Source: Streptomyces anulatus (lineage in GTDB: Bacteria > Actinomycetota > Actinomycetes > Streptomycetales > Streptomycetaceae). From it: DNA of 64,000 bases. The position numbers and the translations under genes are program-made. The stretch lies in NCBI RefSeq assembly GCF_000721175.1, contig NZ_JOEZ01000016.1, forward strand, positions 682,001-746,000. Reading direction: 5' to 3'. The notes under the pieces were generated by a model. That model worked only from the letters and a program-made list of their open reading frames with translations. It was not told where the DNA came from and ran no database searches. Within the stretch, counting starts at the first letter, position 1. Each line of letters opens with the position of its first letter. Positions 53,764-61,298 of this stretch are shown piece after piece.

Positions 53764-55584
53764 TCACGACTGAACCACCCCGGGGGCACCCGTTCGTACG
53801 GGCGCCCCCGGGCCCAGTTCCACGTGCGGCTCACCCGCGTCCTCCAGCTCCAGCACCCACACCTCGTTGGCGCCCGCGCGGAGCACCGGACCCGGCACGT
53901 ACAGGGTCCGCTGCGGGCCCGCCGACCAGTACCGGCCCAGGCAGAAACCGTTCACCCAGACGAACCCGCGCGTCCAGCCCGGCAGTTCGAGCCCGGCATG
54001 ACCGACGCCCGCCGCGCCCTCGACCGTGAACGTCCCCCGGAACAGGCCCGTCCGCCCCGCGTCCCCCGCCCCCGCGGCAGCCTCCACCGGCCCGAACGGA
54101 ACCGCCGCCACCGCGCCCGCCGCCTCGAAGGCGTCCAGCCGCAGCCCACGGGCCCGTACCCCGTGCAGATACTGCCGCTCGTGCAGCACCCCGCCCGTGA
54201 CGCCCTTCGGCTCGCCGAGTCGCGGCCCGTAGTTGACCCGGCCCAGCGACTCCACCCACAGCTCGACCTCCGCCGGGCCCGCCACCGGCTCTGGCAGCGT
54301 GCCGGACTCCTCGGTCAGCACACCCGCCCGCACCCCGTCCACGTACACCACCGCCCGGTCCCGCAGCCCCGAGACCCCCAGCGGATACGCCTGGCGCGGA
54401 CCCGGCACCGCCACCCGGTAGCGCACAAGACCCCGGTCCACGCCCAGCTCCTCGAACGTCGGCGGCACCCCCGACTCCGTCTCCGGATCGCCCAGCGCCT
54501 CCGTGACGTCCCCGAGCCCGGCCCACCCGTCCAGCTCCACCCGCACCGGCGCGGTGAACCCCGCCGGCTCCGGCGGCAACGCGGGCAACTGCTCCTCGGC
54601 GTAACCCTCCAGGACCTTCCGGAACAGCCAGAACTTCTCCGTGGCCCGCCCGTACTCGTCGACCGGCGCGTCGTAGTCGTACGACGTCACCGTCGGCCGG
54701 AACGACTCGTCCTGCAGCGGACCTGACCGGTTCGCCCCCGCCCAGCCCCCGAAGTTCGTCCCCCCGTGCGCCATGTAGATGTTCACCGACGCCCCGCACT
54801 CCAGGATCTCCCGCAGCGCCCCGGCCGCCTGCTCCGGATCCCGCACCACCGGCTCGGCCCCCCAGTGGTCGAACCAGCCGCACCAGAACTCCATGCACAT
54901 CAACGGCCCCCTCGGCTGGTGCCGGCGCAGCACCTCGAAGCCCTCCCGCGCCCCCGAACCGAAGTTCGCCGTCGCGAGGAGACCCGGCACCGAACCACCG
55001 GTCAGCATGTGGTCCTCCGGGCCGTCCGACGTGAACAGCGGAACCCTCACCCCGCACTGCCGCAACAACCCCGCCAGCCACTCCAGATACACCGCGTCGC
55101 TGCCGTAACTCCCGTACTCGTTCTCCGCCTGCACGAGGATCACCGGACCGCCCCGGGACACCTGCCGCCGCACCACCTGCGGCAACAGCTCGCGGAACCA
55201 CCGCTCCACCACCGCCCGGTACGCCGCGTCCCGGGTCCGCACCCGCCGCCCGAACCGGCCCGTCACCCACACCGGAAGACCGCCGTTCTCCCACTCGGCA
55301 CAGATGTACGGACCCGGCCGCACGATCGCCCACAGCCCCGCCCGCTCCACCGCGTCCAGGAACCGGCCGAGCGCCCCCACATCCCGGACCTCGCCCTCCC
55401 GGGGCTCGTGCAGATTCCACGGCACGTACGTCTCGACGCAGTTCAGCCCCATCGCGGCCAGCATCGCCAGCCGGTGCCCCCACTGCTCCTCGTGCACCCG
55501 GAAATAGTGCAGGGCGCCGGACAGCAGCCGTACGGGCTTCCCGTCGAACCGGAAGCAGTCGTCCCCCACGGTGAAGTCGGTCAT
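53764..55584 (-). CDS. Glycoside hydrolase family 35 beta-galactosidase
   Basis: The 606-residue enzyme has GALHYFRVHEEQWGHRLAML, CVETYVPWNLHEPREG and GPYICAEWENGGLPVW. The acid/base is Glu156 in VQAENEYGSYG and the nucleophile Glu232 in MEFWCGWFDHWG. A C-terminal galactose-binding beta-sandwich includes GFVWVNGFCLGRYWSAGPQ. There is no signal peptide, so it is intracellular and needs imported beta-galactosides. The divergent AraC-type gene is its probable regulator. Confidence 0.93.
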   Translation of the reverse strand: MTDFTVGDDCFRFDGKPVRLLSGALHYFRVHEEQWGHRLAMLAAMGLNCVETYVPWNLHEPREGEVRDVGALGRFLDAVERAGLWAIVRPGPYICAEWENGGLPVWVTGRFGRRVRTRDAAYRAVVERWFRELLPQVVRRQVSRGGPVILVQAENEYGSYGSDAVYLEWLAGLLRQCGVRVPLFTSDGPEDHMLTGGSVPGLLATANFGSGAREGFEVLRRHQPRGPLMCMEFWCGWFDHWGAEPVVRDPEQAAGALREILECGASVNIYMAHGGTNFGGWAGANRSGPLQDESFRPTVTSYDYDAPVDEYGRATEKFWLFRKVLEGYAEEQLPALPPEPAGFTAPVRVELDGWAGLGDVTEALGDPETESGVPPTFEELGVDRGLVRYRVAVPGPRQAYPLGVSGLRDRAVVYVDGVRAGVLTEESGTLPEPVAGPAEVELWVESLGRVNYGPRLGEPKGVTGGVLHERQYLHGVRARGLRLDAFEAAGAVAAVPFGPVEAAAGAGDAGRTGLFRGTFTVEGAAGVGHAGLELPGWTRGFVWVNGFCLGRYWSAGPQRTLYVPGPVLRAGANEVWVLELEDAGEPHVELGPGAPVRTGAPGVVQS

Positions 55585-55703
55585 GGTGCTCGTACGCTCC
55601 TGTGCTCGGCCGCACCCGCGGCCCTCCGGCGAATCGGTCCGACCACCTTCACCTCTGGCGCGCACCGGGTCCATGGACAAAGATCGCTGCTGATTGGACA
55701 CAA

Positions 55704-55730
55704 CGCCCAGGAAGCGGGCGCCCAGGAAGC
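55704..55730. promoter_or_regulatory. 12-bp direct repeats, possible AraC site
   Basis: CGCCCAGGAAGC occurs at 55704-55715 and 55719-55730, 15 bp apart, just upstream of the AraC-type gene and facing the beta-galactosidase promoter. Directly repeated half-sites are the usual AraC-family layout. The overlap with the ribosome-site region makes it uncertain. Confidence 0.4.
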
Positions 55731-55747
55731 AGGAAGGAAGAAGCGGA

Positions 55748-56632
55748 ATGCCGACGTACCACACCTGGATGCGCTTCTTCACCCCGAGCCCGCTCCACCA
55801 CCGCCTGGGCCTCGTCTGCCTCGGCGTCGGACTCCAGCACGGCGCGCTGCCCACCGTCGGACCCCGCACCCTCGACCACCACGTCGCCGTGATCGTCAAC
55901 TCCGGCACCGGCTGGTTCAAGGGCCCCGACGGCCGCCGCACCCCCGTCACCGGACCCAGCCTCATCTGGCTGACCCCCGGCACCCCCCACCACTACGGCG
56001 CCGACCCCGGCACCGGCTGGGACGAGAGCTTCGTCGACTTCACCGGCCCCGCCACCACCACGTACACCGAACTCGGCTACATCGAGCCCGACCGCCCCCT
56101 CGTCCCGCTCTCCGACACCGCGGCCCCCCGCGCCGCCATCGGCCGCATCGTGCGCGCCGCCCGCCGCGGCAACCCCCTCCTGGAAGTGGAGACCGGGGCC
56201 GCCGTCCACGAACTCCTCGTCTCCCTGCGCCGCGCCCGCGCCGACACCGGCCCCGACGGTGACCCCGTGCTCCAGGCACTGGCCCGCGACGCCTACCAGC
56301 CGCTCACCGTCGCCGAGCACGCCTCCCGGCACGGCATGACCCCCGCCGAACTGCGCACCGCCGTCAGGCGCGGCGCCGGATGCAGCCCCAAGGACTACCT
56401 GCTCGGCATCCGCCTCGGCCGGGCCAAGGAACTCCTCGCCGCCACCGACCTCCCCGTCGCCGCCGTGGCCCGCCGCGTCGGCTACGACGACCCCGCCTAC
56501 TTCTCCCGGCTCTTCGCCCGCCGCGTCGGCACCGCCCCCGTCCGCTTCCGCGAACAGCAGGGCCGCAGCGTGCCCGGCGGCTGGAGCGACCGGGTGCCCG
56601 ACCCAGACGACCCGCCGACGATCACCACCTGA
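55748..56632 (+). CDS. AraC-family regulator
   Basis: The 294-residue protein has an N-terminal cupin sensor (GLVCLGVGLQHG, GTGWFKGPDG, LIWLTPGTPHHYG) and a C-terminal double HTH (PLTVAEHASRHGMTPAELRT, DLPVAAVARRVGYDDPAYFS, RLFARRVGTAPVRFRE). It is divergent from the GH35 beta-galactosidase and probably activates it in response to a galactoside. A GGAAGG-rich ribosome site precedes ATG 55748. Confidence 0.92.
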   Translation: MPTYHTWMRFFTPSPLHHRLGLVCLGVGLQHGALPTVGPRTLDHHVAVIVNSGTGWFKGPDGRRTPVTGPSLIWLTPGTPHHYGADPGTGWDESFVDFTGPATTTYTELGYIEPDRPLVPLSDTAAPRAAIGRIVRAARRGNPLLEVETGAAVHELLVSLRRARADTGPDGDPVLQALARDAYQPLTVAEHASRHGMTPAELRTAVRRGAGCSPKDYLLGIRLGRAKELLAATDLPVAAVARRVGYDDPAYFSRLFARRVGTAPVRFREQQGRSVPGGWSDRVPDPDDPPTITT

Positions 56633-56649
56633 CAGCGGCGGTCCAAGAC

Positions 56650-56798
56650 CACCGGCGACCGAGGGGCGGCGTCGCGGGGCTGGGCGCGCACATCTGCCGC
56701 GTCCTCGTCAGTCACCATGGCTCCGCCATGCCTCGGTTCTCCGCCTTGCAGCTGCTGCACCCAGCCCCGCTCCTTCTCGCGACCCCCGATCGCCGGTG
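56650..56798. mobile_element. Second palindromic miniature element
   Basis: CACCGGCGA (56650-56658) and TCGCCGGTG (56790-56798) are perfect inverted ends. Further in, GCGGGGCTGGG faces CCCAGCCCCGC, so most of the 149 bp can fold back on itself. The interior (GCGCACATCTGCCGCGTCCT, CACCATGGCTCCGCCATG) differs from copies A-D. There is no coding capacity. It occupies the region where the aroQ promoter would be expected. Confidence 0.6.
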
Positions 56799-56816
56799 CG
56801 TCTAAGCTCGCTGACC

Positions 56817-57170
56817 ATGAGCACGAGCGAAATCGACGCGTCCGTCCGGACCGAGCTGAACCGGCTGCGCGAAAGCATCGACAACATCGACGCCGCCGTC
56901 GTCCACATGCTGGCCGAGCGCTTCAAGGCCACCCAGCAGGTCGGCCGCCTCAAGGCGGACCACAAACTGCCGCCCGCCGACCCCGCCCGCGAGACCCGCC
57001 AGATCGCCCGCCTGCGGCAGCTCGCCCAGAGCGCGAACCTGGACCCGGCCTTCGCCGAGAAGCTGCTGAACTTCATCATCGCCGAGGTGATCCGTCACCA
57101 CGAGCGCATCGCCGACGAAACGGGAAGCGGGGGCTACGACGGCCGAGGCGCTACGGCCTCCGATTCCTGA
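56817..57170 (+). CDS. Chorismate mutase, AroQ class
   Basis: The 117-residue all-helical protein has LNRLRESIDNIDAAVVHMLA, ERFKATQQVGRLKADHKLPP, ETRQIARLRQLAQ and FIIAEVIRHHERI, the AroQ pattern with the active-site Arg, Lys and Glu/Gln positions kept. It converts chorismate to prephenate for Phe and Tyr synthesis. TAAGCT (56803-56808) ends eight bases before the ATG, so the message has almost no leader. The miniature element lies directly upstream of that box. Confidence 0.92.
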   Translation: MSTSEIDASVRTELNRLRESIDNIDAAVVHMLAERFKATQQVGRLKADHKLPPADPARETRQIARLRQLAQSANLDPAFAEKLLNFIIAEVIRHHERIADETGSGGYDGRGATASDS

Positions 57171-57330
57171 ACGGCCCCGGAGGGCCACCAGCCGGTACTC
57201 GGTCTGCCGCGCCGACGAGATGGTGAGCGGCAGCAGCCCCAGGGGGTGTCCGCCCGCCCCCCCCGGTCCGCCCGTACGCCCAGCGAGAACCCCCCTGTGC
57301 CCGCCCCACCCCGTGCGGCAGCATGGGGCC

Positions 57331-59928
57331 ATGTCCGTACTGACGCGCGACGAAGCGCAGACCCGAGCCCAGATCCTCGACGTGGAGCGGTACACGATCG
57401 CCCTCGACCTCACCACCGGCGAGGAGACCTTCGACTCCGCCACCGCCATCCGGTTCACCGCCCGCGCGGCCGGAGACACCTTCGTCGAGGTCAAGCCCGC
57501 CACCCTGCGCTCGGTCAGCCTCGACGGACAACCCCTTGACCCCGCCCTCCTCGACGGCAACCGCTACCCCCTCACCGGACTCGCCGCCGGCCCCCACGAA
57601 CTGCACATCGACGCCGCGATGCACTACTCCCGCACCGGTGAGGGCATGCACCGCTTCACCGACCCCACCGACGGCGAGACGTACCTCTACACCCAGCTGT
57701 TCATGGAGGACGTCCAGCGCGTCTTCGCCGCCTTCGACCAGCCCGACCTCAAGTCCGTCTTCGCCATCGACGTCACCGCCCCCGAAGGCTGGACCGTCCT
57801 CGGCAACGGCGTCGCCGAACACACGGGACAGGGGCACTGGACCGTCGCCCCCACCCCGCTCATCTCCACCTACCTCGTCGCGGTCGCCGCAGGACCCTGG
57901 CACTCGGTCACCACCGAACACGCCGGACTGCCCTTCGGCATCCACTGCCGCCGCTCCCTCGCGCCCCACCTGGACGCCGACGCCGACGAGATCCTCGACA
58001 TCACCCGCGCCTGCTACGACCGCTACCACGAGAAGTTCGACGAGCCCTACCCGTTCGACTCCTACGACCAGGCCTTCGTCCCCGAGTTCAACGCCGGCGC
58101 CATGGAGAACCCCGGACTCGTCACCTTCCGCGACGAGTTCGTCTACCGCTCCGCCGTCACCGACACCGAGCGCCAGACCCGCGCCATGGTCATAGCCCAC
58201 GAGATGGCCCACATGTGGTTCGGCGACCTCGTCACCCTGACCTGGTGGGACGACATCTGGCTGAACGAGTCCTTCGCCGAGTACATGGGCTACCAGACCC
58301 TCACCGAAGCGACCCTCCCCCGAGCCCTCAACTCCGTTCGAGCCGGGAAGACCCCATTCCCCGACACCTGGGTCGACTTCGGCGTCGCCCGCAAGGGCTG
58401 GGGCTACGACGCCGACCAGCGCCCCTCCACCCACCCCGTCGCCCCGGACCCCGACGCCGTCCCCGACACCGCCTCGGCCCTCCTCAACTTCGACGGCATC
58501 AGCTACGCCAAGGGCGCCTCCGCCCTGCGCCAACTCGTCGCCTGGCTCGGCGAGAAGGACTTCCTGGCCGGCATCAACGCCCACTTCGCCCGCCACAAGT
58601 TCGCCAACGCCACCCTCGCCGACTTCATCGACAACCTGGCCTCCGCCACCGACCGCGACGTCCACGCCTGGGCCGAGCAGTGGCTGCGCACCACCGGCGT
58701 CGACACCCTCACCGCCGAGATCGGCACCCCCGAGCCCGCAGCCGTCCCCACCGCACCGAACGGCAACGGCAACGGGCAGTCCTGGTCCCTCGCCGTCACC
58801 CGCGACGGCTCCCGCCCCCACCGCATCACCGTCGGCGCCTACGACCACGCCCTCAACACCCAGGCCGGCCCCGGCCACCTCGCCCTCCGCGACCGCTTCG
58901 AGATCGACGTACCCGGCGACGGGCAGCCCACGGTCCGCCCCGGCCGCCGCCCCGCCCTCGTCGTCCTCAACGACGGCGACCTCACCTACGCCAAGGTCCG
59001 CCTGGACAGCGCCTCCTGGGACACCGTCCTGACCGGCCTCTCCGGCATCCCCGACGCGCTCACCCGGGCCGTCCTCTGGAACACCGCCCGCGACATGGTC
59101 CGCGACGGCGACCTGAACCCCGCCACCTACCTCGCGACCGCCCGCACCCACCTCCCGCACGAGAGCGACCTCGCCCTCGTCCAGGGCGTCCTCACCTTCG
59201 CCGCAGGGCAGATCGCCGCCCGCTACGTCGCCCCCGAGGACCGCCCGGCCGCCCTCGCCACCCTCACCGACCTCTGCCGCGACCTCATCCGGCGCACCGA
59301 GGACGGCTCGCAGCCCGGCCTGCGCCTCATCGCCGTACGTCACTTCATCGACGCCGCCACCCAGCCCGACACCCTGCGCACCTGGCTCGACGAAGGCACC
59401 GTCCACGGCGGGCCCGAGCTCGACCCGGAGCTGCGCTGGCGCATCCTCACCCGGCTCGCCGTCCTCGGCGCCACCGACGAGACGGCCATCGCCGCCGCTC
59501 TCGAAGCCGACCCCAGCGCCACCGGCCGCGAGGGTGCCGCCCGCTGCCGTGCCGCCCTGCCCACCCCCGAGGCCAAGGCCGCAGCCTGGGACGCCCTGTT
59601 CACCGACGACACCCTGTCCAACTACCTCTTCACCGCCACCGCCCAGGGCTTCTGGCAGCCCGGCCAGGAAGAGCTCCTCGCCGCGTACGTGCCCCGTTTC
59701 TACCCGGAAGCCACCGAACTCGCCGCCCGCCGGGGCCCCGCCATCGCCGAGGCCGCCGGACGCCACGCCTTCCCCGCCTACGCCGTCGACCCCGAAAGCC
59801 TCGCCACCGGCACCCGCGCCCTGGAGGACCCGGCCCTCATCCCCGCCCTGCGCCGCAAGCTCGTCGACCAGCTCGACGACCTGCGCCGGGCGCTGGCAGT
59901 ACGGACGGCCACCGCCGCGAACGGCTGA
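57331..59928 (+). CDS. pepN: Aminopeptidase N (M1 family)
   Basis: The 865-residue zinc aminopeptidase begins SVLTRDEAQTRAQILDVERY. The exopeptidase motif GAMENPG and the zinc site HEMAH (His290, Glu291, His294) with Glu313 in NESFAEY are intact. The C-terminal ERAP1-like helical domain is full length. There is no signal peptide, so it is cytoplasmic, as expected of actinobacterial PepN, which degrades peptides from the N-terminus. CAGCAT six bases before the ATG could be a -10 box of a leaderless start. Confidence 0.96.
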   Translation: MSVLTRDEAQTRAQILDVERYTIALDLTTGEETFDSATAIRFTARAAGDTFVEVKPATLRSVSLDGQPLDPALLDGNRYPLTGLAAGPHELHIDAAMHYSRTGEGMHRFTDPTDGETYLYTQLFMEDVQRVFAAFDQPDLKSVFAIDVTAPEGWTVLGNGVAEHTGQGHWTVAPTPLISTYLVAVAAGPWHSVTTEHAGLPFGIHCRRSLAPHLDADADEILDITRACYDRYHEKFDEPYPFDSYDQAFVPEFNAGAMENPGLVTFRDEFVYRSAVTDTERQTRAMVIAHEMAHMWFGDLVTLTWWDDIWLNESFAEYMGYQTLTEATLPRALNSVRAGKTPFPDTWVDFGVARKGWGYDADQRPSTHPVAPDPDAVPDTASALLNFDGISYAKGASALRQLVAWLGEKDFLAGINAHFARHKFANATLADFIDNLASATDRDVHAWAEQWLRTTGVDTLTAEIGTPEPAAVPTAPNGNGNGQSWSLAVTRDGSRPHRITVGAYDHALNTQAGPGHLALRDRFEIDVPGDGQPTVRPGRRPALVVLNDGDLTYAKVRLDSASWDTVLTGLSGIPDALTRAVLWNTARDMVRDGDLNPATYLATARTHLPHESDLALVQGVLTFAAGQIAARYVAPEDRPAALATLTDLCRDLIRRTEDGSQPGLRLIAVRHFIDAATQPDTLRTWLDEGTVHGGPELDPELRWRILTRLAVLGATDETAIAAALEADPSATGREGAARCRAALPTPEAKAAAWDALFTDDTLSNYLFTATAQGFWQPGQEELLAAYVPRFYPEATELAARRGPAIAEAAGRHAFPAYAVDPESLATGTRALEDPALIPALRRKLVDQLDDLRRALAVRTATAANG

Positions 59929-59935
59929 CCCGACG

Positions 59936-59983
59936 CGTACGGTCGTGGGGGCAAAGACCTTTCCCCGCCCCCACGACCGTACG
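59936..59983. terminator. pepN terminator, 17-bp perfect stem
   Basis: CGTACGGTCGTGGGGGC (59936-59952) pairs perfectly with GCCCCCACGACCGTACG (59967-59983). The 14-nt loop contains a small AAAG/CTTT helix. It lies eight bases after the pepN stop and faces the convergent ArsR gene. Confidence 0.85.
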
Positions 59984-60050
59984 GATCACGGGCCGGTACG
60001 GATCACGCCACGACCGTACGGACCACGGGCGCCGATACGGATCACGGGCC
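59980..60050. repeat. Direct repeats TACGGATCACGG
   Basis: TACGGATCACGG or one- to two-base variants begin at 59980, 59997, 60017 and 60036, 17-20 bp apart, between the pepN terminator and the ArsR stop. CACGACCGTACGGA is also repeated (59972 and 60009). It appears to be partial duplication of one hairpin arm. Confidence 0.65.
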
Positions 60051-60064
60051 GGCACGGAGACGGA

Positions 60065-60454
60065 TCAGCCGTCGCTTCCGCCGTTGCCGTCGTCCGGGGC
60101 GTCGCCCGTGGGATCGCCCGGAGCGCCACCCGTCGCCCGCAGGTCGGCGAGCAGATCCGCCTGGCCCGACAGCACCCCGGTCAGGATCGTCCGCGCCACC
60201 CGCAGCAGCTCCGCCACCCCCGGGTCGGCCAGCGTGTAATGGACCGCCGAGCCCTCCCGCCGGGCCGTCACCAGACCCGCGCGGCGCAGCACGGCCAGCT
60301 GCTGCGAGAGATGGGCGGCCTCGACCCCCACCTCGCTCAGCATCTCCGACACCGCGTGCTCGCGTTGACTGAGCAGTTCGAGCACCCTGATCCGCACCGG
60401 GTGCCCCAGCGTCTTGAAGAACTCCGCCTTCAATCGGTACAGCGGCGTACTCAC
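60065..60454 (-). CDS. ArsR-family regulator 1
   Basis: The 129-residue winged-helix protein reads PLYRLKAEFFKTLGHPVRIR, VLELLSQREHAVSEMLSEVG and LSQQLAVLRRAGLVTARREG. It lacks the ELCVCD metal-binding cysteines of ArsR/SmtB, so it may sense something other than a thiophilic metal or act constitutively. The tail is Gly/Asp-rich. GTG 60454 is preferred; ATG 60496 is in frame. It is clearly paralogous to the ArsR protein at 63127-63468, and the two bracket the SulP gene set. Confidence 0.86.
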   Translation of the reverse strand: MSTPLYRLKAEFFKTLGHPVRIRVLELLSQREHAVSEMLSEVGVEAAHLSQQLAVLRRAGLVTARREGSAVHYTLADPGVAELLRVARTILTGVLSGQADLLADLRATGGAPGDPTGDAPDDGNGGSDG

Positions 60455-60572
60455 CGGCGGGGCCCCGTTCCGCACGGCGGAAAACCGCCGCACCACACCT
60501 GACCAGAACTCTTCTCCATGGGTTCATCCTCGCGCCTTCGCACCACGAGGATGAACCCGGGGACCGCCCGGG

Positions 60573-60794
60573 TCAGGCCTTCTTCAGGAACTCGGCCCTC
60601 AGCACGAGCCCCTTGACCTTCTTCGTGTTGCACTCGATCTCACCGGCGCGCCCGGTGAGCCGGATGTTCTTCACCAGCGTGCCGCGCTTGAGCGTCTCCG
60701 ACGTGCCCTTCACCTTCAAGTCCTTGACCGTGGTCACGGAGTCACCGTCCGCCAGCACGGTCCCGTTGCTGTCCTTCACGACGATGTCGCTCAT
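60573..60794 (-). CDS. PhnA/YjdM-like small protein
   Basis: The 73-residue protein DIVVKDSNGTVLADGDSVTT, LKVKGTSETLKRGTLVKNIR, EIECNTKKVKGLVLRAEFLK is the C-terminal PhnA domain (YjdM) as a stand-alone SH3-like barrel. Despite the name, a phosphonate role is not established for such proteins. GAAGGGCAGG precedes the ATG. It lies between the two-gene SulP/ATPase unit and ArsR 1. Confidence 0.88.
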   Translation of the reverse strand: MSDIVVKDSNGTVLADGDSVTTVKDLKVKGTSETLKRGTLVKNIRLTGRAGEIECNTKKVKGLVLRAEFLKKA

Positions 60795-60845
60795 GGCGCG
60801 TTCCTGCCCTTCTCCACCCGGTACAGCTCTTGCACCGGACAACTC

Positions 60846-61298
60846 TCAACGATCATGGGACCTGCCGTTCCGCCGCAGCGGGAGGGTGATCCATATGCTC
60901 TTGCCGCCCTCGTCGACATCGCCCCGCACCACCGCGCTGCCGCCCAGACCATGGGTCAGCTCCATCACGGTCGCCAGCCCCCGCCCCGGCGCTATGGCGG
61001 CGGACGCGAACAGCGCCGGCCGGTACGGATGACGGTCGTGCACACCGAACGCGAACGTGTCAGGACCGCCCGCGAACACCACCGTCACGTTCGGCGAAAG
61101 CACCGCCGCGTGCCGCACACTGTTGGCCACCAGCTCACTGACGATCAGCAGCGCGGGATCCCGGCACGGATCCTGCGACCCCACCCCCCACTCCGCCAAC
61201 ACCTGCTCGGCGGTCTCCCGGGCGATGCGCACGGCCGACCCCAGTGCGGGCAGCGTCAGCACATGCCGGTACGGCAAGGTGTCCGGAGGCGTGATCAC
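60846..61298 (-). CDS. RsbW-like ATP-binding (HATPase) protein
   Basis: The 150-residue GHKL-fold protein has the N-box ELVANSVRHA, FAFGVHDRHPYRPALF and the lid region GRGLATVMELTHGLGG. This is the Streptomyces anti-sigma/serine kinase-like type with no other domain. Its GTG overlaps the stop of the SulP-STAS transporter gene, so the two are made together. Kinase or anti-sigma action on a STAS partner is the family's known role; the partner here could be the transporter's STAS domain. Confidence 0.88.
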   Translation of the reverse strand: MITPPDTLPYRHVLTLPALGSAVRIARETAEQVLAEWGVGSQDPCRDPALLIVSELVANSVRHAAVLSPNVTVVFAGGPDTFAFGVHDRHPYRPALFASAAIAPGRGLATVMELTHGLGGSAVVRGDVDEGGKSIWITLPLRRNGRSHDR

